Source: Antitrichia curtipendula (taxonomy: Eukaryota > Streptophyta > Bryopsida > Hypnales > Leucodontaceae). Taken from it: DNA of 64,000 bases. The notes beneath the pieces are model-generated. The model saw only the letters and a program-made list of their open reading frames with translations, did no database searches and was not told the origin of the DNA. A program made the translations under genes and the position numbers. The first letter of the stretch is position 1; every line of letters starts with the position of its first letter. This document shows positions 47,421 through 59,706 of the stretch, in pieces. The stretch spans positions 9,300,001 through 9,364,000 of the forward strand of contig OX579641.1 of the NCBI GenBank assembly GCA_951230915.1, given 5' to 3'.

Positions 47421-47848
47421 AAGGTAAAACAACCCATTACGGACCAAATGGGGGGTTTGCCCTCATGCCATTATTGAAATTTTTTGATTTTTTTCTCACA
47501 CAAACACAAGTGATAAAAATGGTGAGAGCTGTTCTGCCCATCATGGCTAAAAGAGCCTGTAGACTACCCTAAAACCAACAAAAATTATATCCATAACACT
47601 CATCTAACTCACCTATTGCGGTCACAATATTTTTTTAAATAGAAGGCCTGAAAAAATCACATCCTATAATGAATTAACACTAAAAAGCTGGAAGTTCCTA
47701 TTGTGGTTACTAATTACTCCATTCCATTGATTGTGGAGCAGATTTAATTCACTGGAAGAAAACCATGATTCATTAAAAGAAAACCATAATGGGGTCATTC
47801 CTAGGAGTCCGTAATGGGTAAAAGGTCCGTAATGGGCTAATTTACCTT
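47421..47848 (+). repeat. MITE, AGGTAAAA family
   Basis: Inverted termini AAGGTAAAACAACCCATTAC (47421) and GTAATGGGCTAATTTACCTT (ending 47848), 428 bp, non-coding. TA precedes the left AGGT; the right flank is CT, so the duplication is not intact. Diverged inverted relative at 13306-13754 and an end fragment at about 43231. Confidence 0.7.
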
Positions 47849-48141
47849 CTATCCTTGGGCTACTCAAGTAGGAACCGGCGGGAGTTTATATGGGCAGTTA
47901 AAATCCGCTCACTCTTGATGGAAGAAGGCTAAAAAACCGTGATTTTTTTTAATAAGCGGTTCATTTCCTATACTCTGAGTTTTTCGTTTGGTTATACGAC
48001 CTAAAATGCTGAAATTAAGATGGTAATTTAATGATTTCACTTGGCTGATTTTCTATTAGCCGCTAGATCTCCTTGTACATTGATGCATAGTGTGCAAGAT
48101 GATTGTAGTAACTTGTGAATGAGGTTGACATTTATCCATTA

Positions 48142-48838
48142 AGGTAGGATGCTCTAAAAGGGACCATTTATGGACTGTTACACCTTCTTCATAGGCTTCT
48201 GTAGACCGTAAGACTTTTTACTTATTTTATAGAGAAAGATAAATGGATGCGGCATCTAACACAAGTGGTTTCATAATTTTTCAAGCAATATTGAATTAGT
48301 TATGATTTTTCAAAGTTTTTGGTTCTAGGCACCTATTTATGACAGTAGGTCTGGCAAAATCAGCACACATGCGACCTATAAAGGGAGATGAGGAAACCAA
48401 GAATAAGCATGGGGATTTAAAGTATGATCGCTTTAAGGACCCTTGCTTATTACATATAGGGATTTAAAGTATGACCGCATGGGGATTTAAAGTATGATTG
48501 CAATATGTAATAAGCAAGGGTCCTTAAAGCGATCATACTTAAATCCAATCAATTTCAGATTTTATATTCTCCAAATAAAGTAGTTGGCTTGTTAACTTCT
48601 TATTTAAATACATAAATGCCCACCTATCACTACATTTAAAAATGAACCTAATCACATGCTTTAACCATCCACATTTAAACTTTAAAGCGATCTTTAAACA
48701 CACTTTAAGTTGTTCCCACTTTATCTTTAGCCCATTAAAAGTCTGTCACATATCCATTTTAGGACCACTTGATGTTCATTTTATACCTAAATATAGGGTC
48801 CATTTGTAGAAGATGGGCACTTTTACAACGTACTACCT
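48142..48838 (-). repeat. Large MITE, GGTAGTATGC / GCATCCTACCT family copy 2 (inverted)
   Basis: Begins AGGTAGGATGCTCTAAAAGG at 48142 (TA 48140-48141) and ends TTTTACAACGTACTACCT at 48838 (TA 48839-48840). Inverted relative to 43496-44081. It contains an internal inverted repeat at about 48425-48545 (cgctttaaggacccttgctt and its complement) made by a local duplication absent from copy 1. Confidence 0.75.
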
Positions 48839-48840
48839 TA

Positions 48841-51313
48841 TGGTGCTCAAGTTTGTGCCTCAACTCTACAGCAAATTCCCTCTTATTCAAATGTGGAGGT
48901 ATTACAACAACGGAGGCAATAAGACAAGATAATTCAAAGTTTCAAACTCGCCTGTTAGATGTACTATCGTCCATCACCTTCACGGAGGACCCTTGGTGAC
49001 TCCACTACTAGTACGGATGCTAGAAAATATTACATATGATACAAACATTGCCAACAATCTATATTTTATAAGACCCAAAGTACAAGCAAATTATACCATC
49101 GTTTAATATTATTTCTCAATGACTTGCTACTACTAATTGCAATGCCACCTAAATCTAATGTCATTACTTTGGGTTTTGCGTTGTACAAACCTAAGTGGAA
49201 TTAAATATGAAAACTTGACTATATCTCCAAATATTTTCCATTTCTAAGCTGGGCATGTTTAGACCCCAATTCTCCTCTAATGACGAAATAGAAACATGTA
49301 AAAATAGTGTACATTTGAGGTAGTGTGTAATTTTAGAGCTTATTTGAGCGCTTGAAGAACTTCCTACCATAGTTATCATCTAGTACTGCCACTTTTATTT
49401 TATGAACTTCAAGAAGCTCTAGCATACTCAAGAAAGGACAAATTTCCAAATTCCAAATTGAGTAGAAAATTGTAGTGAAGAGTACCTGAACATCATAACA
49501 AATATATACATGTGAAATTTACCATTTATACAACAATTTGGATATTTTCTATATACTGTCTAGTTACCATCTAGTGTTGCAAACTTTGGTTGAAATTACA
49601 ACTTGCATTCTATTGGTCATATTAAAAATGAGCATTTCAAATTGCTTTAGAGATACTTAATCCCATTTCGCTTGAGTTGTTTGTATCATTTCTTTTTTGT
49701 TCTTGCATTCTATTGGGCATATTAGAAATGAGTATCTGCAATTGTTACAGAGATACTTGATCCTATATTGTTTGAATTCCTTGTATCATTTCTTTCTTGT
49801 TCTTTTATCAACAACTTGCATTCTATTGGGCATATTAGAAATGAGCATTTGCAATTGCTATAGAGATACTTGATCCCATACCCTTTGAATTGTTTGTATC
49901 ACTTCTTTTTTTGTTTCTTTGGCCACCTCTGGTATCAAAATAAATCTTTAACTATCTTCCAAAGGTTCTTTCTATGGTGAATTGGGAGGTCAAACTAACT
50001 TCTTCATACCATGAGCTTGCTTTCACCTCTTTGGATGTTGTTGTATGATATTTAAATACCACTTTACTACTATTCCAACGCCACAATGTGCCATTTGAAA
50101 ATCTATGTATTTTTGAGCTTATAAGAGCATCTTGAAGTTTGTGGATTTTTTGCTAGTTGAATCCACTTGGGAAGAAAAATTTGTAAGATTATTGGAACTG
50201 ACTGTGCATCCAATTAATCAATATCTACCTCTATTGAGAAACAATTTTAGAACCTCTATCCAAAAAAACTTGAATCCTTTATAACTTTTGTATACAATAT
50301 CCAAACAAAACTCGAGGTTTGGATTTTTTGGAGAATCTTCAAGAAAACTCTTCTAGTACTCATTGACTAAATGCAAACTTGTCTTCATAAGACACATCTA
50401 TCAATCCAAGTCTTGGATTTTGAATCACAATTTGAACTTGGTAGTTTTTTATCGGAATTTTTTAATAATTTTTTGAATAGTGGCTTTGAAGTTGCCGTGG
50501 CCTTGAGGAGGGTGGAAGCTCATCATGCATTGATTGGTCATTTGCACAAGTTACATTATGCTCATTTAAAAAAGATTCTAAAATCCAAGTTGGGGCAGCC
50601 CTCCAAAGACCTCAAATGTACTTTAAGGGTTAATCAAAATGCCCCAAAATGCCAAATTATGCTCATCAATCAGAAAGTTCAGTAGCAGAATGTAAAATAT
50701 AATATCTGAATGTCTATCCAAAACAGTACACCCATCAGAAGACTGGCAATGCCATAGAATTCAATAACTGCAAATTTCTATCCAAAATGCCTACACATAC
50801 ATTTTTACACTCGTCAGAAGGTTGGCAACCAGATAGATAAATGGGAAAGGTAAGTTCCAAAGGCCTGAGCTTTTTACTCACCAGAAGTTTGGCGATGCCA
50901 TAGACTTTAATAACTTAAGGTAACTACACCTAAAATGGACCGAATAAGCTCTGTGGCATAATCAATGTGCTGTAGAAAATGAATAACATTTTTTGCACAT
51001 TACTAAAGGACTATGAATCAAATTGCAAGTAGTTCCATAATTTTTGGATGAATTGTGAATTAGTTACAAATTTTCAGAGATTGAAGGTGTAGGGTGCTAA
51101 AAGTGTCATGTAGGTGGTGCCGAAATGAATTTGATGCACAATCATGAAGAAATGACAATAGAGAGAAGTTAAAACAAACACAAAGTGCACGCAAAATGAA
51201 CCACTTGTAGAGTTGCCACCTCCACAGTTCTATCAATAGAGTTGCACACTACTCAAGATTCATTTAACATATGTCCTTGCCATGCGCACCATTTCGGGAA
51301 TCCTCTCCATGTA
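48841..51313. other. Intergenic DNA, no gene seen
   Basis: Holds the 100-112-bp tandem repeat at 49602-49917. From about 50690 to 50900 a 'catcagaagrytggcaatgcc' phrase recurs several times (and again near 51600-51700), which is repeat-derived. The 104-codon ORF at 50371-50685 (+) is not recognisable. Confidence 0.35.
49602..49917 (+). repeat. Tandem repeat, three units of 100-112 bp
   Basis: CTTGCATTCTATTGG starts units at 49602, 49702 and 49814. Each continues with 'catattagaaatgagcattt', 'agagatacttgatccc' and 'ttgtttgtatcatttctt'. Moderately diverged, non-coding. Confidence 0.8.
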
Positions 51314-51585
51314 AGGTAGGCACCCCCAAAATGGCACCTGACCTTAAAGCGCCATCTACAGGTTGTGTACATTTCCAAAATCAGTTATGTACCTATTTGG
51401 ATGGAGCGCATTCAGAAACAAACTTTGACCCTTAATAACTTTTGCATATGGTGTCCAAATGCCACGTTCTGTGGTGCGTTGGAACCTCCTTTCACTTGCC
51501 AACAAGAATATATGAAAATTTAGCCAGTCTAATAGTAATAAATAGGCTCAGTACCAAAAAGTGGCGGTTTTGGGTGTACCCACCT
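51314..51585 (+). repeat. MITE, AGGTAGGCACC family copy 2
   Basis: Near-identical to 14012-14288: AGGTAGGCACCCCCAAAATG at the left, TTTTGGGTGTACCCACCT at the right, TA at 51312-51313 and 51586-51587. 272 bp. The high identity between copies 37 kb apart indicates fairly recent movement. Confidence 0.8.
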
Positions 51586-51587
51586 TA

Positions 51588-53254
51588 CAGCGCATACACT
51601 CATCAGATCGAAAGTTGGCAATGACACCGATTTCATAATGAATCCCAAGAGCCCGTACATTCAAAATGCCTGGACTTCACTCATCAGAAGGTTGGCAATG
51701 CCATATCCAAAAAATGACTACTGTACTGTACATGAGCAAGATTTTCAGCTATGAAAGTTACATGCATTCATTTGAGGAACAGGAAGGCATGCAAGTTGTG
51801 ATTTGTAGGGAACCGACAAGAGTCCTCATGACGGAGTTCTCAGGAGAGCGAGCGAGTGAGCAAGCTTGCTGGATGTACTGTATGTATGTTGGCTTGAGTT
51901 CCTGCCACACAAATCAGTGCTGGAACTCAATCCAACTCTTTGTTGTAAATTTCAGGCTGTCGGTGAGTAAGCTATGGCCGCGTTGGCATGTCTCCACAAT
52001 CATACACAGCAGTCATATGAAAGTCCTGCCACACCTAATGTGACAGGGACACCAACCTGACCACCCCCCTGTGCCTCGCATGTTTGTCGATCATACAAAA
52101 CATGTAATTTTCAAAATATTCTTGAAGTAATTAAAAAAACAAAACAAAACAAAACAAAAACTTACATGGGCAGTAGATTTTTGAACTGTCCGGGTTGTGG
52201 AACAGATTAAATCAAAACACCTGGTCTAATTAAACATCCAACATCTACAGGCTCACTGAGGTTTGTGAGCACTATCATAGATTTTAGTCATTTGAGAGTA
52301 CGAGGACTGGAGTCTATTCTGAACTTGGAATGACTCTACAATTTGGGTTGCAAACTTAGGACCCTATTTTTAGAAAAAGACCAACGAAATATTGAACACA
52401 GTTGCTTTGCACACTGGATGTGCCATTACAGCATGAAGGCCATAGCTTTCTCTCCCAATAGTTTGGCAATCCTAGTAGCAACTAATAATGCAAGCTTGGT
52501 TCCGCAATTCAAGCCCACTAAAACAGATCGAGATGGTCTGAGCAGCATACAGTTAGTGATGTATTATCAGTTTTTGTGTTAAAAATGGTGCAATTCTTGG
52601 AGCCAAAATGGGGGGGTGGTTCATCTGCATCAAGGTCAAAAACAAGGACGGGTATTGAGATCTACGTTGCAGGCCCCACGCTGTAAGTAGTGCCAGAGTA
52701 GTGGAATTCCACCAATTTTTAACAAAATTGACATTATTGTGGCATTGTGGGTCTTAAATAATAAGAGTCCGCTTGCCTTCGGTCGTGCAGCGACTCAATC
52801 AACAGGCTGATGAGAAGGAAGCCATAATATCCGACATTCAAGCCCACGCCAGAGTTCTAACTCACAGGAAATCTAGGGTTCCCTATATCTGAGAAAAACT
52901 TAAGGCAGTTGTATTGTCCAAATCTATATCCAAGATGAAGCCGCCATGGATACTGAAAGATGAGATGAAAGACTTGCCAAACTTATCCCCAATTATTGAT
53001 AATGAGCTCCGACAAGTGCATCACAACTGAATGAAATCCATAGGGCCGTCCCAATCCTGAAAGCAACCTCTTGAGATTGAGATACCTCATCCTCTGCGGG
53101 AATTGAAGTCAATAATTATCCAATCTCCCGAACCTCGTACAAATTTTTCACTATATAAGCAACGCAGGGATTAAAGCAGAATCCTTCAATTCACACTATT
53201 GATTTGTCTCAACTCGTCTCAAATAGATCTCTAGTTTCACAAATGTGACCATCA
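51588..53254. other. Intergenic DNA, no gene recognised
   Basis: Composition is closer to balanced than elsewhere. A plus-strand 125-codon ORF (51666-52043) and a short open stretch near 52930-53030 have no identifiable content. An (AAAAC)n microsatellite lies at about 52136-52158. Confidence 0.35.
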
Positions 53255-53313
53255 GAGTTTAGGGTTTAGGGTTTTTAGGGTTTAGGCCATAGCTTAGACC
53301 CTAAACCCTGAAA
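53255..53313. repeat. Telomere-like tract, inverted arrangement
   Basis: GTTTAGGGTTTAGGG and GGGTTTAGG (53257-53286) are followed after a ~10-bp gap by CCCTAAACCCTGAAAC on the opposite strand sense (53298-53313). The two can pair as a short hairpin of telomere-type sequence. Confidence 0.75.
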
Positions 53314-53924
53314 CTTAGTCGTAAATTTAGTGAGATTTCGTCGTTTGACTACTTACCTGCATTAACCCCTAAATGCCCGAGGTCCCACACTCTGGCGTTG
53401 TCAAAATTTAGGACTGATATACAATTAGGTATCATGGTGCCTGCGGTCTCATTAAAGCGCCAATTTTAATGCTGCGAGTATCCACCAGTGTAAAGAAACT
53501 GCCTACACTATACGGTAGTTGCTTGTCCTCTCGTTGTTTGAAAGAATACAAAGAGCCTACTCCATGTTTGAAAGAATATGAAGAACGCAGCTTCAACTCC
53601 CCCCTTTGGCTTCTTTCAACTTCCAATGACGCCTCTCTCTATATATAAGCCGAACGCAACAAACTGGTCCTTGATCGAAACTGACTGTCTGAATTCAAAG
53701 AACTCGTCAATGCCTGAAAAGAAAGCCAAATCAAATTACAGAAAATGAATCAATGAAAACCCAATTGCTGCAGTTCCCGTAAATATGAAATGTAAAGTAT
53801 GAAAGTGCCACACGATGTACACAATCAAAACATGAAAGTTTGTGAGAGCTTGCTGTTTGATGCACCTTGTGATACTTCTTTGAGAATTCATACCTTAGTC
53901 TTACCGTGACCAAATAATGCATGC
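53314..53924. other. Intergenic DNA with a plus-strand TATA-like motif
   Basis: CTCTCTATATATAAGCCG at about 53633-53650 resembles a strong plant TATA box on the plus strand, but no convincing coding sequence follows. Otherwise nothing is recognised. Confidence 0.3.
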
Positions 53925-53927
53925 TAA

Positions 53928-54326
53928 GAGCTTCTCCACCGCCCACTCAAACTGTCCCGTAACCGGATACTGTGGCGTGAATGTGTTGCTTTTGAGCTCC
54001 ACCGCGCAGTCGCTACAGGCTTTCCAGATTTCGGGGGTAACGCTACATCCCTGCGTCCACGGTATTTTCACGGTGTTTTGAGAGCACGCAACAGTTCACG
54101 CAATGACTTAAAACCGTTGACTCCCGAGGAATTCCCTTCCATTCCCAAGGTTCATCGAGGGAACAATGATGGAAACGCAAATCAGATAAGGTTTTGAAGC
54201 GGTTTGATGCGTGCATGCGGTGGAGTGGTTTAGTGAGAAGCGGAGAGCTCCCTGAACCTGCCGCGCAACTGAAGTCTCAAAAGTGGATTTCACGGTACCT
54301 ATCAAGTGAACGCGGTGGAGATGCTC
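53928..54326. mobile_element. PIF/Harbinger-like MITE
   Basis: Termini GAGCTTCTCCACCGC (53928) and GCGGTGGAGATGCTC (ending 54326) with TAA on both sides (53925-53927, 54327-54329), the 3-bp TWA duplication of PIF/Harbinger. 399 bp, non-coding; the minus-strand ORF 54108-54368 overruns the right end and is fortuitous. Confidence 0.75.
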
Positions 54327-54329
54327 TAA

Positions 54330-55012
54330 AGTACGTTGGATTCGTCTGCTCTTGCTATTAACATCCAATGAAAATAATTTGTGTTTAATAACAGTAACTA
54401 TGCTCAGTTGTAACTACTGACGATAATAGGTTTTAGGGTTTCGGGTAGGACAGAGCAGCTGTGGAATTTCAAACCAATGCGCAGATGAATTGCCAATTAA
54501 AAGCAGAAATTGCAGATAGTTCAAACACAAAAACACAACAACAATAAGCACTACCTCACTCAATATGAAGTGAGCCTGGATTCACCTTGAATATTTACAA
54601 GTGCAAAATGAGCACAAAAAACTGCAAAGTCACTCTCACAAGCACGCTACCGCACCATCATGACTTCAGATGACTCTGCCACAAAATGCATAAAATCTTG
54701 AAGCACTAGCATTAGCAGATGGGAGTCCGATCCATGGCAGGCTTTTCGACAATTCATGTTTTCACCTCCTCCTTCATTAAGCAAGGCAGACAGCTGATGC
54801 ATGCGGTGAAGACATCCGTGAATGCTCGCAAGAGCGAAACGTCTTACAGTTTAGAGCATCCTCAGTCCGCCCTTCATGGAGGCACGGCAACGGCAAGTCC
54901 CCCCAAAACAATGGACAATGTTAACGTGTCCCAATGTTAACGGCACTTCCCACGTTTCCACGTTGCCTTCATGGCTCTCGCATGGCAAGAATTGGTCCTT
55001 TGGTGTGACCTC
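54330..55012. other. Intergenic DNA, possible truncated MITE
   Basis: At about 54854 TTTAGAGCATCCTCAGTCCG resembles the start of a Harbinger-like element, but no partner end is found before the copia LTR at 55013. Another repeat may have been interrupted there. No gene. Confidence 0.35.
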
Positions 55013-55236
55013 TGTTAAGAATAAAATACGAAACAAAATCACAAAGCAATAAGAACACTCAAAATACACTCAAAGAATACTAAACTTCATTAGGGAGTTT
55101 GAAGTATATACAATGAAGAAAGGAGAGAGACAATGAATAGTTGTCTTCTCCTATTGGTCATGAGGAATTCACCTTATCCTCATGACACGTGTCACTCACC
55201 ATATTATGGTGAGTGTTCACACTATGGTTCTTAACA
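55013..55236 (-). mobile_element. Copia 3' LTR
   Basis: On the minus strand it runs TGTTAAGAACCATAGTG to GTATTTTATTCTTAACA: TG...CA ends with a TGTTAAGAA/TTCTTAACA inverted terminus, 224 bp. The purine-rich GAGCGAGGAAGAG directly upstream (55237-55249) is the polypurine tract. No matching 5' LTR occurs within the next 1.5 kb beyond the pol gene, so the element is incomplete. Confidence 0.8.
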
Positions 55237-55802
55237 CTCTTCCTCGCTCGACATAATATTAGTAAATCAAAATAAAACAATATAATCGATATGAGTTGGT
55301 TGATGTAAGCAATAAATCGACTAAATGTCGATTTCGGTCGCCAAGTCGTGGACTTGGTCGACTGGTTTCATACGTCGGTGGTTAACTGATTGGTTCGCGA
55401 TTCGATCTTCGTCGGCCTCGTTGATTGGTTTGGGAAATCTGCAGCTTGGCATGCTAGTGAGGCAGGAATAACAATCGACCCGCTATCCCACCCCTGAGTT
55501 GTGATGTGACAAGATGCAGAACATCTCAAGATGGTTAACAAGCTCTAGCACTGAAACCCAAACCGTAGTTCTCACCACGACCCCACCTTTTGTTATCCGA
55601 AAATTTCCGTAATCTTAAAAATTTACGGTTGTTGCCTCATTAAAACCTTATCTGGGAAAACCTTGATTATATTCAAGGATAAAACCACAAATGAAGGAAA
55701 AAGAGTACAACTCCTTTATCAATCCATTCTCATAGTAAAACCCAGTGGGAAAAAAATCTATGGAAGGATATCAAAAGGATCAATAAATTTCATAATAAAA
55801 AT

Positions 55803-58698
55803 CTATTGAATTTCTTGTTCCAAAATGCTAAGCCGTCGCATTCCAATGTCTTGGATAAGTCAACGATGAGTAGATGATGGAAGAGCCTTGGTAAAAAGAT
55901 CAGCAAGATTATTTGCTGATGCAATTTTCTTAATTTCAAGTACTTTGTCGGTAATCAAATCATTAGTATAAGTGAAATATTTTGGATCAATATGCTTTGT
56001 GCGATCACCTTTAATAAAACCTGCTTGCATTTGAGTAACACAAGCACTATTGTCTTCGTATAAAACGGTTGGAGAATTATCATAAAAATAATCTACAGTT
56101 TGTTCAAATGAACTTATAAATCGATCTTAACCAGATGCATTCTCGAGATGCTTCATGTAAAGCAATAATTTCTGCATGATTTGATGATGTTGCAGTAATA
56201 GTCTGCTTTACAGTTTTCCAAAATATTGCAGCTCCATGTCGTAAGAAAACATAGCCCGTTTGAGATTTAGATGTTGTAGGATCAGATCTATATCCAGCAT
56301 CAGCATATCCAACTAATGTTGGATCCACTGATCGAGAGTAATGTAGTCCCAAATCTTCAGTTCCTTTCAAATAATGAAAAAGATGTTTGATACCATTCCA
56401 ATGTTGTAGTGTAGGCCGGGAACTATGCCTTGCTAAGACACTAACTGCAAATGCAATGTCAGGCCTAGTAGACGTAGCTAAATACAAGAAGGCTCCAATT
56501 GCTGCAATGTATGGATATTGTTCACCCAATGTTTCCTCCTCCTCCTCGCAAGGGCGATAGGGATCATCTTCTTTTGCACTATGACCAACTATAGGTGTAG
56601 ACAACGGATAGGCGTCAATCATATTGAATCTTTTGAGGATTCGATTGATATAGGTGGACTGTGAAAGAAAAATGCTACCATCTTTCATATGAAGAACTTG
56701 TAAACCAATGCAAAATGTAGTTTTTCCAAGTAACTTAATCTCGAATTCACGAATAAGAAGCTGAGTGGCTGCAGTACATGCAGATTTGGTACCCATAAGG
56801 TTTAAGTCATCAATATAAACGGCAATAATAACAAATCCATCTTTGTTTTTTTTAATAAAAAGACATGGAAGTAAGGCATCATTTATAAAACCATGTTCAA
56901 TAAGAAATTGCTGGAGTCATTGATACCACATACGTCCAGATTGTTTCAAACCATATAATGCACGTTGTAATTTAACGCCACAATGTTTGCTTGAGATAGA
57001 TGGACTTGGACTGGTGGTTTCAAGACCAGGAGGAACTTTCATGTAAATATTCGCATGAAGTGAGTCATAAAGATAGGTTGTCACCACATCCATGAGACAC
57101 ATTTCAAGATAGGCATGAACTGCCATTCCTAGAAGATATCGGAAAGTGATGGAATCCATAACTGGAGAATAAGTAATATCATAATCAATACCAAACTTTT
57201 GTGTGGAACTTTGAGCAATCAAACAAACTTTGTAACGAATAATATGACCCTTGTCATTGCGTTTGCGTACAAATACCAATTTGTATCTAAAAGGTCGAGT
57301 AGTAAGATTGTCCACAATAGGTCCAAACACTTGTCTTTTGTTCAAAGAAGCATACTCCTCCTCAATAGCAACTTTCCACTTTGGCCAATCTAAGCGGCAC
57401 ATCGCTTCTTCAATAATACGATGTTCGAAACCATCTTTCTCGCAAGAAAGATTTTCTGCAATCATAGAAATGAATGATTCATCTATATCAATACTTGCTC
57501 TGTTCCATACATGACCAGTACCGGAGTACATCACAGATAATTCTGTATTCAACTTAGACATTTCTTCTTGAGAAGTAGATGGATGAGTAAAATTGGCAGT
57601 GGTTGCTATAGGTAGAGAAGGATTAGCAGCATCAAAGATTGCCTTGCGTTTTACGTGGTTGCTTATCTGGTCCACAAGTCCGTTTGCCCATATGTTGAGG
57701 AATAAGTACGGTTGTAGTCTCTGGTACAAAAACTCGAGCATGAAGATTTCGAGCTTTATTGAATGGAGTTTTTGTAATGCGTGGCGCATCATTAAACCAT
57801 CAAGTGTCTGATCCGCTATCTTTTGCAAATTCAAAATTTTGGCAACTTCATTTTCGGCCAAAGATGTCCGTAGATCAAGATTTGATGTAAATGTTTGAGG
57901 TGCTTGAAAAGTAAGACTTATAGAAGTTTCTTGAATAGATGTTGCTCCTTTCAAAGATGGAAATACGTCTTCTTCAAATCGGCAGTTTGCAAAACGCGCA
58001 CGAAGTAATGTACCAGTAGAAGGATTAAGATAACGAATAATGCTGGGAGAGTCGAATCCAAGATAGATGCCTTCTTGGCGATGAGCACCTATTGTATGAC
58101 GTTGAGGTTCTGCAATTGGAACCCAAACATGACATCTAAAGACTCGCAAATGGGATACATTAGAAGCTTGTCCTGAAAGAAGTTCTTGTAAAGAAGCAAT
58201 CTCCACAGATGAAGGATTGAGTCGAATTAAAGTTGCAGCATGTAGAACTGCATATCCCCATATGTATGCGGGCAAATTTGCATGAAGAAGCAAGGGCCTT
58301 GTGATGAGCTGGGTCCGTTTGATAAAAGACTCCACTAAACTATTTTGAGCATATTCGTATGGAACGGAATAAGTTAACTCAATCCCCGTAGCAGTACAAT
58401 AATCTTCAAAAGATTTTGACCGAAACTCTTGAGCATTATCCATTCGTAATGTTTGAATTGGATAATCAGGGAAATGAGCTTTGAAACGGATCAATATAGA
58501 AAGTAAATTGGCAAAAGCCAACTTTCTAGATGATAATAATGATACATGTGACTGTTTACCCGATGCATCCACCAAAACCAAAAAATATCGGAATGGTCCA
58601 GACATAAGGTAGACATGCCTATTATCATCCTGATTCGCAATCTGAATATCTTCGGGCCAAATCCAAAAAGGGCATATATTTTTCACAGGTGTGCGCAT
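55803..58698 (-). pseudogene. Ty1/copia polyprotein (integrase, RT, RNase H), 5'-truncated and broken
   Basis: Minus strand. The integrase core begins near 58620 (G-P-F-R-Y-F, then V-D-A-S), with R-M-D-N-A-Q-E-F near 58440 and V-E-S-F-I-K near 58330 as its D-D-E. After a linker comes RT: W-K-V-A-I-E-E-E-Y, Y-S-P-V, A-L-Y-G-L-K-Q-S-G, and Y-I-D-D-L at about 56806-56817. RNase H follows (G-Y-A-D-A-G-Y, then E-D-N-S-A-C-V near 56040). Defects: TGA stop at 56917-56919 just after M-W-Y-Q; a +1 frameshift near 56104-56115; TGA at 55860-55862. The gag and protease part and the 5' LTR are absent. Apart from these few lesions it is well preserved, so inactivation is fairly recent. Confidence 0.85.
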
Positions 58699-59499
58699 GT
58701 TTCACAAATCAAACCCAAGTGGAATTATAATTTTCTGATTAAAATTATAATTTCTATGAATTTCTAAAGTGTCAGTCCTGAAATTACAAAACCGTTCATA
58801 CATGGGAGTCATAAACATTCTATGAACAACCTATAACCACCAATCTCTGAACCCAACAGTACTTAATTGTCCACCATAAAACGGGCACGGTACCCTTTGT
58901 TGGCACTTTGGACATTCATAATATCATGTGCTGCCCCAAAATTAAAACGAGAAAAAGAAATGTACCACCACCATGCAATCCCCCCCAAACCATCAAAATG
59001 CAGTGTTGTCACTGCCAGTACTGACAATGCATTTGTCACGATGACCTGGCCCAACAGATAGGCATCCCTGTAGTGTGGCCTAGACCGTTCTTTGGCGCCT
59101 TTGCGGCCCCCGCTATGTTTGTTGTTTTTGAATTTTGATTGCATCTGCCGTGACCTCTTTCGCGTTGATGTGCGATGCATTCATTTGGAGATTGGATTGC
59201 AAGTTTGTAATGGTGTTGAAGTTCTAGGGTTTGGAAGCTCTGTGCTAGATTTTGTGGTCTGGGTAGGTCTGTCGGCGGAGTTCGTGTGTTGGAGTACTGA
59301 GTCTGGAAATGTTCATTGTGCGATTTTCAGTTTGTTTGCCTGGTAAAGGTAGAAATGCGGAATAGTTGTTGCTCGTCACTCTGATCTGTATGATTTTTCT
59401 ATGTTGCAACTAAAGCTTGCAAGTGTCGATCTCATAGTCCTACTAGCTGACAGGAGCACTTCTAGTGATGGACTAGCACGAAGCAGGTGGTTGACATGA
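58699..59499. other. Region between the copia relic and the SDR exon
   Basis: Open frames on both strands (minus 58863-59180, 105 aa, basic N-terminus; plus 59092-59346, 84 aa) are not recognisable. The stretch 59040-59350 is GC-richer and could be the promoter or leader of the gene fragment that follows. Confidence 0.3.
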
Positions 59500-59505
59500 G
59501 AGACT

Positions 59506-59637
59506 GTGGCCGTGGTGACAGGAGGCAACAAGGGCATCGGGTTGGCCATCGTCCGGAAGTTGGCCCAAGAAGCGGGACTCACGGTGGTGCTGGCGGCTCG
59601 TGATGATGAGTGCGGATTGAAAGCCACACAAGACCTG
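59506..59637 (+). pseudogene. Short-chain dehydrogenase/reductase, N-terminal exon fragment
   Basis: 44 codons containing V-T-G-G-N-K-G-I-G (the TGxxxGxG NADP-binding motif with the N-K of carbonyl-reductase-type SDRs), V-R-K-L-A-Q and V-V-L-A-A-R-D. It resembles the first exon of plant (+)-neomenthol dehydrogenase/SDR21-like proteins. An in-frame TGA sits three codons upstream, and the rest of the enzyme, including the Y-x-x-x-K active site, is absent. It ends at a good donor (CTG|GTGATA) in phase 0 and is followed by TPX2 exons. A GTG/intron start or a pseudogene are both possible. Confidence 0.6.
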
Positions 59638-59706
59638 GTGATACTCGCTCTCATTTTGTACATTTCATTACCTGAGAATCACAGTTTAATTCTGTCTTCT
59701 TTTCAG

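Noticed and set aside
53360..53400. TTAACCCCTAAATGCCCGAGG as another TTAA element end
   Set aside because: No matching right end or family interior follows; likely chance or an eroded fragment.
53633..53650. TATATATAAG as a promoter of a new gene
   Set aside because: No downstream coding sequence or exon structure could be supported.
58863..59180. 105-codon minus ORF as a gene
   Set aside because: No recognisable domain, overlapping an equally open plus-strand frame; left unassigned.
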